A stretch of 31,927 nucleotides of DNA from Flavobacteriaceae bacterium (GCA_002693605.1 NZQO01000094.1:1-31927), one strand, 5' to 3'; shown: positions 17,268-24,875, numbered from the stretch's first letter. Translations and numbers: made by a program. Notes: generated by a model from the letters alone, not told the origin.

Positions 17268-18557
17268 ATGAGAAAACTTAAATACATAGCCATTTGTTTC
17301 TGGGCGCTCACGAGCGGATTGCTCAATGCCCAGCAAACGCCGGCCCCAGAACAAACATCGCCAATTACCATTAAGGGTGCAACCGCCCATATTGGCAATG
17401 GATCGGTAATAGAAAACAGTACGATCGTTTTTCAGAATGGCACGATTACCGCCATCGGAGGACCTGAGGTTGCTACACAAGGTACCCTTATCAATGCACA
17501 GGGCAAACATGTTTACCCAGGCATCATTGCACCAACGAAGTCCTTGGGACTCGTGGAGGTAAATGCCGTAAGAGCAAGTGACGACCAAGACGAACTCGGA
17601 GATGTCATTCCACACGTGCGAAGCTTAATCGCCTATAATGCAGAGAGCAAGGTTGTGGAAAGTATGCGGCCCAATGGGGTCCTTATTGGACAAATAACCC
17701 CACAGGGAGGGCGCATAAGCGGCACATCGTCTATCGTTCAGTTCGACGCATGGAACTGGGAAGATGCCGCACTGAAAACCGATGACGGAATTCACCTTAA
17801 CTGGCCAAACAGCTTTCGCCGGGGTCGCTGGTGGATGGGCGAGGATCGAGGTTGGAAACCTAACAAGGAGTATAGCGCTCAAATTGACGAACTTAAAACG
17901 TATATGGTGAATGCCATGGCTTACGGAAATGGGGCCAACTCAAGCAATAATCAGGGCTTTAAGGCTATGCAAGGTCTTTTCGATGGTTCAAAGAAGCTCT
18001 ATATGTATGCAAACGGTGAAAAGGAGATTATTGACGCCGTTACCGTAGCGAAAGAATCAGGAGTGAAAAACGTAGTAATTGTGGGTGGTTACGAAGCGCA
18101 CAAGATAATCCCCTTCTTAAAGCAAAACAATATTCCGGTCTTGGTTGGGCAGCCGCACGCATTGCCGAACGCAGAGGACGATGATTATGACTTGCCTTAT
18201 AAATTGCCAAAAATATTGGCCGAAGGCGGCCTCTTAGTGGGTATCCAAAATCAGGATATGTCGAATTTCCAAACCAGGAACCTACCGTTTTACGCTGGAC
18301 ATTTAGTGAGCCAGGGAATGGATAAGGAAAAGGCGCTTCAACTGATTACTGGGAATAGCGCAAAAATACTGGGAATAGATCAAGAGTACGGCACATTGGA
18401 AAACGGTAAGAGCGCCACTCTTTTTATCAGTGAGGGCGACGCGCTAGATATGCGCACCAACCAACTAACGCATGCCTTTATCGATGGGCGGGACATTTCG
18501 CTAGAAACGCATCAGACCGAACTGTGGAAACGATATTCCGAAAAGTACGGACAATAG
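17268..18557 (+). CDS. exported amidohydrolase-like protein without the HxH metal motif
   Basis: A 429-residue protein with a signal peptide (about 1-21, LLNAQQ) and one amidohydrolase-type fold. The family frame is clear: an N-terminal beta sandwich with VFQNGTITAIGG (54-65), and a C-terminal LITGNSAKILGIDQEYGTLE-like segment. The spot for the metal-binding HxH reads APTKS (88-92), so T90 and S92 replace the histidines. It resembles the N-terminal half of the preceding protein and follows it after eight bases. I infer a structural or regulatory partner of that enzyme rather than an active hydrolase; a different chemistry cannot be excluded. A strong terminator follows 21 bases after its stop. 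Confidence 0.82.
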   Translation: MRKLKYIAICFWALTSGLLNAQQTPAPEQTSPITIKGATAHIGNGSVIENSTIVFQNGTITAIGGPEVATQGTLINAQGKHVYPGIIAPTKSLGLVEVNAVRASDDQDELGDVIPHVRSLIAYNAESKVVESMRPNGVLIGQITPQGGRISGTSSIVQFDAWNWEDAALKTDDGIHLNWPNSFRRGRWWMGEDRGWKPNKEYSAQIDELKTYMVNAMAYGNGANSSNNQGFKAMQGLFDGSKKLYMYANGEKEIIDAVTVAKESGVKNVVIVGGYEAHKIIPFLKQNNIPVLVGQPHALPNAEDDDYDLPYKLPKILAEGGLLVGIQNQDMSNFQTRNLPFYAGHLVSQGMDKEKALQLITGNSAKILGIDQEYGTLENGKSATLFISEGDALDMRTNQLTHAFIDGRDISLETHQTELWKRYSEKYGQ

Positions 18558-18578
18558 TACAGCAACTAATTAAACAAG

Positions 18579-18605
18579 GAAAAGGAGGTCAATGGCCTCC
18601 TTTTC
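18579..18605. terminator. bidirectional intrinsic terminator after the amidohydrolase pair
   Basis: GAAAAGGAGG (18579-18588) pairs with CCTCCTTTTC (18596-18605) around a seven-base loop. T-rich on the plus strand; on the minus strand it directly follows the stop codon of the LPS kinase gene and is followed by a moderately T-rich stretch. Confidence 0.8.
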
Positions 18606-19361
18606 TTATATTCCCCACTTGCGCTTCCTAATTTTCTTTACATTTTTTTTCCGTTGAAATTTTCGGCTATAGAACGTGAGCAAGCGATGGGTTTCTTCTT
18701 CGCTCTTTCCGTATAGCTGGGAATATTCCTTCGAGATAATATTTATCATAGTCTTGGAGAGCCACAGTCTGCGAAAATTCTTCATTCGCTGGTGGAAATC
18801 CATTTCCCCAAAGCGCATCCGGTTTAAATCAATCAGGTAAAATACATACGTGCCATCGCCCCTATGCGCAATGAGGGTGTTACCGGGCGAATGATCGAGA
18901 AATTCGATGCCGTTCTCGTGCAGCCGAAATGTAAATTGGGCAAACTGCCGCAAAATTTCCTCCCGGTTAGGATATCTGGGGTTATGGTTTAAGACCCGGA
19001 AATCCAAATCGTATTCCAAGTGCCTGCTAACATAAAAGCTCTCGGCAAGGCCCAACTTAAACTTCTCCATATACGCCACCGGAAAGGGGGTGTGCAGCCC
19101 CACCGAAATCAATTTATTGGCATATTGAAAAGAGCGCTTTGCCTTGCTTTTCCGGAAAAATCTGTAAATCAACCCTTGCAGCACGTTGGGCGTCTTAAAT
19201 TTTTTGATGCTCAGCATCTCCCCGCTAAACGTATCTTTTTTGATGCTATTTCGCTCGCCCTGGGCAACGTAGGTGCCGGAAGTGTGAAACGCCTGCAGAA
19301 AGGCTTCCAGCTCCCTGCGCTGGGCATCGTACTGGGCGTGGACAACGAGATTTCGTTTCAT
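18606..19361 (-). CDS. lipopolysaccharide kinase, Kdo/WaaP-like
   Basis: A 251-residue protein of the eukaryotic-like kinase superfamily that phosphorylates sugars of the LPS inner core. The catalytic loop reads FLDHSPGN (154-161) with catalytic D156 and metal-binding N161, and the DFG-equivalent reads IDLNRMRFG (177-185) with D178. The N-terminal K53-K54 region may hold the ATP-binding lysine. The C-terminus is strongly basic (KKNVKKIRKRKWGI), suited to membrane contact. I chose the ATG at 19361: the frame stays open to 19748, but that stretch lies antisense to the GT9 gene and adds no recognisable domain. It begins the glycan cluster and is divergent from GT9 by 45 bases. Confidence 0.85.
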   Translation of the reverse strand: MKRNLVVHAQYDAQRRELEAFLQAFHTSGTYVAQGERNSIKKDTFSGEMLSIKKFKTPNVLQGLIYRFFRKSKAKRSFQYANKLISVGLHTPFPVAYMEKFKLGLAESFYVSRHLEYDLDFRVLNHNPRYPNREEILRQFAQFTFRLHENGIEFLDHSPGNTLIAHRGDGTYVFYLIDLNRMRFGEMDFHQRMKNFRRLWLSKTMINIISKEYSQLYGKSEEETHRLLTFYSRKFQRKKNVKKIRKRKWGI

Positions 19362-19385
19362 TTTAAATTTTAATAACTTCAAAAA

Positions 19386-19398
19386 AAAAGATACTTTG
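19386..19398. promoter_or_regulatory. overlapping divergent -7 candidates between LPS kinase and GT9
   Basis: Plus strand TACTTTG (19392-19398) sits eight bases before the GT9 ATG at 19407. Minus strand TATCTTTT (rc of 19386-19393) sits 24 bases before the kinase ATG. Each differs by one position from TAnnTTTG and the two overlap by two bases, so firing of one may exclude the other. Confidence 0.35.
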
Positions 19399-19406
19399 CG
19401 AAGGTA

Positions 19407-20486
19407 ATGGATATGACCAAAATACTCGTAATACAGAATAAAAGAATTGGCGACGTGCTCATCAGCTCGGTTATTGCCGAAAATATAAAGAAGGTATTTC
19501 CGCAGAGCGAAATCACCTACTTCGTATACGATTATACGGTAGGGGTGCTGGAGGGCAACCCCTATATTGACCATATCATAGCGGTTGACGAGAAAAAACT
19601 GAAGAAATTTTCGGTGCTGCTGAAAACGGTATTTGACATCCGAAAATCGAGCTACGACATCATCTTCGACCCGTATGCCAAATTCCAGAGCAGGATGATA
19701 TGTCTGTTTTCCGGAGCCGAATTCCGCATTGGCCTGAAAAGAGCGCACAAATCGCTAAAATTGCCCTTTTACACCCATCCCATAGATTTCCTGGAGCAGC
19801 GATCGCACGTGTGCGGCAAGGCCATCGAGGACAAGGTCCATATGATTACCTCAGTGTTTCCGCTGAAGGAGGTATCCTACATCCCACAACTCTATCTAAC
19901 TCCTGAGGAAAAAAAATATGCTAAGGTCGACCATTTACCGCGACCCATAGTGATGCTGGGCGTGCTGGGCAGCGTTCCGAAAAAATCACTTCCGAAGGAA
20001 TATATTGCCAACTTGGTCAATTTTATCACAGCCAACTACCGCGCTACGATATTGTTCAATTATGCGCCGAACCAAAAGGAAGCTGCCCAGGCCATTTATG
20101 AGCTATGTGATACCAAGGAAAACATCCAACTGGAAATTTACGAAAACTCCATTAGAGGGTTTATAAAATTGATGAACCAATGCGATTTGCTCGTGGCTAA
20201 CGAGGGGGGCAGCGTACATATTACCAAGGCGCTTAGCAAACCCACGTTTACCATTTATTCGCCCTATATTAATAAGGAATCGTGGTGCAGCTTCGAAGAC
20301 GGGACCACGCACGAAAGCATCCATCTCCTAGATGAGAAACCCGAGCTGTTCAATTCGTTTACGCAGGAGGAAACCCGAAAAATCGAGGATAATCCAGAAT
20401 TTTTGTATAGGCAATTAATGCCCGAACTAATCCTGAAGAAATTGAAGCCCTTTTTGGACCATCACCTTACTTCCAAGGCTAGGTAA
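19407..20486 (+). CDS. glycosyltransferase family 9 protein (heptosyltransferase-like)
   Basis: GT9 enzymes transfer heptose from ADP-heptose onto Kdo or heptose in the LPS inner core. This 359-residue protein begins ILVIQNKRIGDVLISSVIAE (in place of the family RxxxIGDxvltTP start) and has the C-terminal nucleotide-sugar motif NEGGSVHITKALSKPTF, counted from the ATG at 19413 as N263 to about F279. In canonical GT9 this reads DxGxxHlAaAlgkp, so D is replaced by N-E and the His is kept (H269). Either ATG, 19407 or 19413, could start the protein. Its 3' end overlaps the convergent GT2 gene by eight bases. The exact sugar is unknown. Confidence 0.88.
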   Translation: MDMTKILVIQNKRIGDVLISSVIAENIKKVFPQSEITYFVYDYTVGVLEGNPYIDHIIAVDEKKLKKFSVLLKTVFDIRKSSYDIIFDPYAKFQSRMICLFSGAEFRIGLKRAHKSLKLPFYTHPIDFLEQRSHVCGKAIEDKVHMITSVFPLKEVSYIPQLYLTPEEKKYAKVDHLPRPIVMLGVLGSVPKKSLPKEYIANLVNFITANYRATILFNYAPNQKEAAQAIYELCDTKENIQLEIYENSIRGFIKLMNQCDLLVANEGGSVHITKALSKPTFTIYSPYINKESWCSFEDGTTHESIHLLDEKPELFNSFTQEETRKIEDNPEFLYRQLMPELILKKLKPFLDHHLTSKAR

Positions 20487-21312
20487 CAGTCTCCTTCTTT
20501 TCGATACCAAAGGGCGTCCAGGTGCGCTCTTCCTTGCGCGTCGTATCGCGAATTTTCAAGTTTTTATCAATCGACTCTTGATTTTTGTAGCCCCGCGGGT
20601 GATCCAGGTGAATTACCACTGCCTTGTACCGTATTTGCTTGCTCTTCAGTCCCAAATTTTGCAACCGTTCGCCCAGCTCGCGATCCTGCCCGCCGTATTG
20701 CATGCGCTCATCAAAGCCATTTATCGCCACGATATCGTCTTTCCACCCCGATGCATTATGCCCGTTCCAACTGGGGTTGGTGGTGGTGATAGCGTTAAGG
20801 AACGCTGCCTTGGCCTTGCGGGAGGTTAACTTGTTATTTTTGAACGAGGTCTTCAGGCCCTGCTGTTTCAGCCAACGAAGATCGAAACAGCGTTCGGTGT
20901 AAATATCTTCCTTGGAAATTTTTTCCGAAATTTCCAACGGAAGCATAAAATAGCCTCCCGAGAGGAAAAATCCCTCTTCCCGGTACTTCACGTGCTGTTC
21001 CAGAAAATCTTTCCGTGGAATACAGTCGCCATCGCTCATGACGATATAGGGAGTCGAACATTTTTTTACCGACTTATTCAGGATCTCGGACTTCTGAAAC
21101 CCCCGATCCTCATGCCACACGTGAACAATTGGGTAGAACACTTCCCGCTGCATCCGTTCCAGCAATTGAGCGGTTTCATCGTTCGAGCCATCGTCTGCCA
21201 CCACCACCTCGAACATCCTGAAGGTTTGGTTATTATACCCGTAAAGTACCTTTTCCAGCCAGGCCGGCGAATTGTAGGTGCTTATAATGACGGAAGTATC
21301 TAGCGCTTGCAT
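20479..21312 (-). CDS. glycosyltransferase family 2, DGD type (paralogue of the 24052-24837 gene)
   Basis: A 277-residue GT-A fold enzyme without membrane segments. It has the N-terminal VIISTYNSPAWLEKVL (8-23), the sugar-nucleotide ADDGSND (39-45), the metal-binding DGD (94-96) and a C-terminal NGFDERMQYGGQDRELGERL (198-217) of the galactosyltransferase-like C-terminal type, where the acidic pair probably serves as base. The segment HVWHEDRGFQKSEILNK (64-80) is nearly identical in the gene at 24052-24837, so these two are paralogues. I start at the ATG at 21312: a perfect TATCTTTG element ends five bases upstream, which excludes the longer frame to 21384. The 3' end overlaps GT9 on the opposite strand. 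Acceptor and donor unknown. Confidence 0.88.
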   Translation of the reverse strand: MQALDTSVIISTYNSPAWLEKVLYGYNNQTFRMFEVVVADDGSNDETAQLLERMQREVFYPIVHVWHEDRGFQKSEILNKSVKKCSTPYIVMSDGDCIPRKDFLEQHVKYREEGFFLSGGYFMLPLEISEKISKEDIYTERCFDLRWLKQQGLKTSFKNNKLTSRKAKAAFLNAITTTNPSWNGHNASGWKDDIVAINGFDERMQYGGQDRELGERLQNLGLKSKQIRYKAVVIHLDHPRGYKNQESIDKNLKIRDTTRKEERTWTPFGIEKKETVT

Positions 21313-21317
21313 AAGGA

Positions 21318-21325
21318 CAAAGATA
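21318..21325 (-). promoter_or_regulatory. promoter -7 element of the GT2 gene at 20479-21312
   Basis: The minus strand reads TATCTTTG, an exact TAnnTTTG match, five bases before the ATG at 21312. The transcript would start at or within a few bases of the start codon. Confidence 0.55.
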
Positions 21326-21336
21326 AAGTTATTTCC

Positions 21337-21344
21337 TAAGTTTG
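21337..21344 (+). promoter_or_regulatory. promoter -7 element of the GT2 gene at 21350-22087
   Basis: TAAGTTTG, an exact TAnnTTTG match, five bases before the ATG at 21350. It mirrors the opposing promoter at 21318-21325; both genes share a 37-base divergent region. Confidence 0.55.
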
Positions 21345-21349
21345 CACCT

Positions 21350-22087
21350 ATGGCAACCCTCTCGGTCATTGTTCCCACCTTCAACGAAGCGCCCTATCTC
21401 GAAGATGCGCTGCATTCGGTTTCATTCGCCGATGAGATTATCGTCATCGATTCGTTTAGCACCGATGCCACAGCTGAAATTGCCGAGGCCAAGGCCACCA
21501 AGGTACTGCAACGGAAATTCGACACCTTTTCGGAACAAAAAAACTATGCACTCGAGCACGCCACCTGCGATTGGGTACTATTTCTGGATGCCGATGAGCG
21601 GGTCACGCATTCGCTAGAAAACGAAATAATGGGAACATTGCGAAACCCCCGGCACGGCGGTTACCGCATTTCCTTTCCACATTTTTACATGAACCGCTTT
21701 CTATACCACCATAGCGATACCGTACTGCGCCTGGTTAAGCGCGAAGGCGCCCACTTCACGGGTAAGGTACACGAAAAACTGCATTGCGAGGGCACGGTGG
21801 GCCGCTTGGAAAATCCCATGCTCCATTATACTTACAAGGGCCTGCATCCGTATATAAAGAAGAAGGAGCGCTACGCCTGGTTCCAGGCCGAGCAGGCGTT
21901 TGAAAGAGAAAACAAAGCCACCTGGTTTCATTTAACGGTGAAGCCGGCCTACCGATTTTTTAGTTCGTACGTGCTGAAGGGCGGCTTTCGCGACGGCATA
22001 CCTGGTCTTGCCGTGGCGACCGTCAATGCCTACGGGGTTTTTCAGCGCTACGTCAAGCTACGGCTATTACAAAAGAACATGCAATAA
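21350..22087 (+). CDS. glycosyltransferase family 2, WaaE/KdtX-like (first of tandem pair)
   Basis: A 245-residue GT2 enzyme of the LPS-core WaaE/KdtX type, which adds sugars to the inner core at the cytoplasmic face. It has VIVPTFNEAPYLEDALHS (6-23), IDSFSTDATAEIA (33-45), the KNYALEHATCDWVLFLDADE block (64-83) with metal-binding D80 and D82, and a basic, aromatic C-terminal part (YRFFSSYVLKGGFRDG) seen in this subfamily. The ATG at 21350 is chosen over the frame from 21278 because a perfect -7 element lies at 21337-21344. The next gene is a close paralogue in the same reading frame, separated by one TAA and 15 sense codons. Confidence 0.9.
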   Translation: MATLSVIVPTFNEAPYLEDALHSVSFADEIIVIDSFSTDATAEIAEAKATKVLQRKFDTFSEQKNYALEHATCDWVLFLDADERVTHSLENEIMGTLRNPRHGGYRISFPHFYMNRFLYHHSDTVLRLVKREGAHFTGKVHEKLHCEGTVGRLENPMLHYTYKGLHPYIKKKERYAWFQAEQAFERENKATWFHLTVKPAYRFFSSYVLKGGFRDGIPGLAVATVNAYGVFQRYVKLRLLQKNMQ

Positions 22088-22132
22088 GGCTATGCTAAAA
22101 AACCCGTCAACATCGTCCAAAAACCCAACTCT

Positions 22133-22894
22133 GTGAAAAGCGCTCCAAAGATAACCGCGCTAGCCATTACCTTGAACGAGGCATCGATTATCGAAAAATT
22201 TATCGAAAGTTTGTGGTTCGTGGAAGAGATAATTATCGTAGACAGCCATAGCACCGATGATACAGTCGCACTGGCCGAAAAATATGATAAGGTCACGGTT
22301 TTGCAGCGCAGCTTCGACAATTTTTCGGCACAGAAAAACTTTGCCATTTCGAGGGCTTCGCACGATTGGGTCGTATTTTTCGATCCAGATGAGGAAATAA
22401 CCCATGCCCTCGCCCACGAAATTATAAACATCGTGAAAAAGCCCAACGCCATTGCCTATTTCGTAAAGCGCGATTTTATGTTTATGGGAAAGCGCATTCG
22501 GTACAGCGGTTTCCAAAGTGATTGGGTGGTGCGATTATTTGATAAGAAACATTGCAAATACAATGACAATTTGGTGCACGAGGTGCTGGAAACCGATGGC
22601 CCCACCGGAAAATTAAAGCACAGCGCGCCCCACCACACCTATAAGTCGTTTGACCATTACACGGGAAAACTCCACCGTTACAGCGCGCTACAGGCAAAAA
22701 TGCTCTACCGAAAAAAGAAAAAACCAACGGCATACCACTTCTTTTTTCGGCCGTTTTACCGTTTTTTCAATCAATATATCCTGCGGTTGGGCATTTTGGA
22801 CGGAAAGGAAGGCTTCATCCTCGCCTACGTACACAGCTTTTCTGTTTTCAAGCGCTATTTGCAGCTCTGGTTACGCTACCGACGAATTTCCTAA
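22133..22894 (+). CDS. glycosyltransferase family 2, WaaE/KdtX-like (second of tandem pair), GTG start
   Basis: A 253-residue GT2 paralogue of the preceding protein: ITALAITLNEASIIEKFI (7-24), IVDSHSTDDTVALAEK (35-50), QRSFDNFSAQKNFA (58-71) and FFDPDEE (82-88), with metal-binding D84 and D86, then the shared FFRPFYRFFNQYILRLGILDG-like C-terminus. The start is GTG at 22133: no ATG or TTG lies in frame between the previous stop and the first beta strand. A 14-codon open frame (ATG at 22092) ends in a TGA that overlaps this GTG as GTGA, which could couple translation from the upstream gene. It lies in the LPS glycan cluster; sugar specificity unknown. Confidence 0.9.
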   Translation: MKSAPKITALAITLNEASIIEKFIESLWFVEEIIIVDSHSTDDTVALAEKYDKVTVLQRSFDNFSAQKNFAISRASHDWVVFFDPDEEITHALAHEIINIVKKPNAIAYFVKRDFMFMGKRIRYSGFQSDWVVRLFDKKHCKYNDNLVHEVLETDGPTGKLKHSAPHHTYKSFDHYTGKLHRYSALQAKMLYRKKKKPTAYHFFFRPFYRFFNQYILRLGILDGKEGFILAYVHSFSVFKRYLQLWLRYRRIS

Positions 22895-22912
22895 CTTATC
22901 TGAAATAAACCT

Positions 22913-24055
22913 ATGAAACGGCCTCTAAAAATTGCGTTCCTGCACCTCGACGAAATTCACCATATAAACCATTTTGCACCGGTTGCCGTTTCGCTTTCAA
23001 GATTACACGACGTTTCCATAGTCACCTACCCGGGTAATCACACGTATCTCCACGCTACCCTCGAGCAGTTAAAGGGAGAAAACGTACCCGTACTTGAGTT
23101 ACCCACCCATTGGTTTAGGGCGCTTACCGATAGGTTGAAAAAACGAGCGCTACCGCGAAAGGGTTTCTGGATAAAGAAAAATCTTCCCTTTCTATTTGAA
23201 AATTTCGATGCATTCGTCTTTACCGATTTTTTCCAAGGATATTTTGTAAACAAAAGAGGTGAAGGGAAGTTTCCGAAATTCATAAAAATGACCCACGGAA
23301 CACCGGGCCGGGCATACGTCTTCAAAAAAGTTATGTTAGATTTCGACTTTCAGCTATTGCCTGGGACATTCTATGCCGAAGAACTGCAAAAACGACAACT
23401 TTTAGCCCCGCACCACGCTGTTGTTGGTTACCCAAAGTTAGATTCGGTTGCCCTGCGGGAGCGTAAACCCATATTCAGCAACGACAAGCCCACCGTGCTC
23501 TACAATCCGCACTTCAGCGCCCCATTTTCGTCCTGGCACCACCACGGACTTGAGATTCTGGAATATTTCTACCACCAACAGGAATTCAACCTCATTTTTG
23601 CCCCGCACATTAATTTGTTCAAGCACAAGGGCGGAGCGCGGCAGGATACATTGCCCGAGAAATATAGAGAGGCAAAGCACATGTTCGTGGACCTAGGCAG
23701 CAACGCCAGCGTAGATATGACGTACATAAAGGCAGCCGACCTATATTTGGGCGATGTGTCCAGCCAAGTGTACGAATTTATAATAGAACCCCGGCCCTGT
23801 CTGTTTTTCAACGCCGAGAATAGGGACTGGCAACAAGATACCCACTATCGATTTTGGAAGTGCGGGGATGTGGTTACATCGGTGGAAGAAATGAAAAAAA
23901 TGTTGCCACGGGCATTTCAACAATTTGTCAAATACAAGCCCACACAGCAGCGGATAACCGACGAAAATTTCCATTCAGAAGTTGATTGCAGTCCTTCACA
24001 ACGGGCCGCAAGAGCCATATCAGATTATTTGGAGCACCAAAAAAGTACCACTTAA
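22913..24055 (+). CDS. CDP-glycerol glycerophosphotransferase family protein (TagB/TagF-like)
   Basis: A 380-residue GT-B-like protein. The call rests on HGTPGR (128-133), VGYPKLD (171-177), FAPHINLF (229-236), and AADLYLGDVSSQVYEF (275-290), which matches the teichoic-acid polymerase signature in which a D-x-SS block binds CDP-glycerol phosphate. Members in Gram-positive bacteria make poly(glycerol phosphate) wall polymers; Gram-negative members act in capsule or O-antigen synthesis and may transfer other polyol phosphates or sugars. A function in adding a phospho-glycerol-like group to the LPS is therefore plausible but unproved. It starts 18 bases after the GT2 gene and its stop codon shares a TTAA palindrome with the convergent GT2 stop. 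Confidence 0.72.
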   Translation: MKRPLKIAFLHLDEIHHINHFAPVAVSLSRLHDVSIVTYPGNHTYLHATLEQLKGENVPVLELPTHWFRALTDRLKKRALPRKGFWIKKNLPFLFENFDAFVFTDFFQGYFVNKRGEGKFPKFIKMTHGTPGRAYVFKKVMLDFDFQLLPGTFYAEELQKRQLLAPHHAVVGYPKLDSVALRERKPIFSNDKPTVLYNPHFSAPFSSWHHHGLEILEYFYHQQEFNLIFAPHINLFKHKGGARQDTLPEKYREAKHMFVDLGSNASVDMTYIKAADLYLGDVSSQVYEFIIEPRPCLFFNAENRDWQQDTHYRFWKCGDVVTSVEEMKKMLPRAFQQFVKYKPTQQRITDENFHSEVDCSPSQRAARAISDYLEHQKSTT

Positions 24056-24837
24056 AGATATTGGGCTATCCCCCGCTCGCACCAAGTTCGTTTTTCGGCC
24101 ACGGCCTGCCGTTGTATGGCGTCGTTCTTGGCAACATTGTGCATTGAGCTCGTCTTGTGCCAAATATGGAAAACGATGCCACTGTAGCGCAAACGCCTCC
24201 CCAGAACACCCTTGTTCATCATGCGCACCATCAGTTCAGAATCTTCCCTACCCCATCCGGTCATTCCCTCATTATATCCATTCACCGAGATAAAGTCGCT
24301 CTTCCAGTACGATACGTTGCAACCGCGCAGCTTTTTCGAAAGTTCGTTTCCCGGCCCATAAAATCTGCTGAAAAACGGAATGCGCAGCGCACGGGTTCTT
24401 TTCTTTATCCCTTTTGAAAAAGGATTGAACTCGATCTGCTTGTTGGAAAAAAGGGTGGGTAAATAGCCTTCCTGAATATTCACCCGGCTGCCGTACAGGT
24501 ACTGGCCCGGCCGGGCGTGCGTTGAGTGGTCCTTGATAAAATCTACGTGCAAAATACAGTCGCCGTCGGTCTGTATAATATAATCGCCTGTGGCCTTCGC
24601 GATGGTCTTATTCAAAATTTCCGAACGTTTAAATCCGTCGTCCTCGTGCCATACGTGCACCACCGGTATGCTCGAGCCTTTTTTGAAAGTCTCAATCAAT
24701 CGGGTCGTTTCCTCGCGGGAGCCATCGTCTGCCAATAAAATTTCGTCTGGCAAAACCGACTGGTTCTCGGCACTTTTCAGCACAAGTTCTAATGCTTCGG
24801 GCCAGTTATAGGTTGAAATTAAAAGAGATGTTTTCAA
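24052..24837 (-). CDS. glycosyltransferase family 2, DGD type (paralogue of the 20479-21312 gene), TTG start
   Basis: A 261-residue GT-A enzyme: LLISTYNWPEALELVL (5-20), LADDGSREE (35-43), the block HVWHEDDGFKRSEILNK (61-77) shared with its paralogue, the metal-binding DGD (91-93) and a C-terminal NGYNEGMTGWGREDSELMVR stretch. The frame extends to an ATG at 24888, but a perfect TATCTTTG element at 24876-24883 lies inside that extension, just after that ATG, so transcription should begin downstream of it. The TTG at 24837 gives the normal family N-terminus. The last gene of the glycan cluster. Acceptor and donor unknown. Confidence 0.85.
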   Translation of the reverse strand: MKTSLLISTYNWPEALELVLKSAENQSVLPDEILLADDGSREETTRLIETFKKGSSIPVVHVWHEDDGFKRSEILNKTIAKATGDYIIQTDGDCILHVDFIKDHSTHARPGQYLYGSRVNIQEGYLPTLFSNKQIEFNPFSKGIKKRTRALRIPFFSRFYGPGNELSKKLRGCNVSYWKSDFISVNGYNEGMTGWGREDSELMVRMMNKGVLGRRLRYSGIVFHIWHKTSSMHNVAKNDAIQRQAVAEKRTWCERGIAQYL

Positions 24838-24875
24838 TACTTCGGAAATAAATCGGTTTGTTTTACATATTATTC

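Noticed and set aside
19362..19748. N-terminal extension of the LPS kinase by 129 residues
   Set aside because: The extension is antisense to GT9 and resembles the reverse of its codons; the kinase domain is complete from the ATG at 19361.
18606..24837. Defence island or mobile element, suggested by the strand-switching layout
   Set aside because: All genes are glycan-synthesis types; there is no integrase, tRNA boundary, repeat or defence domain.
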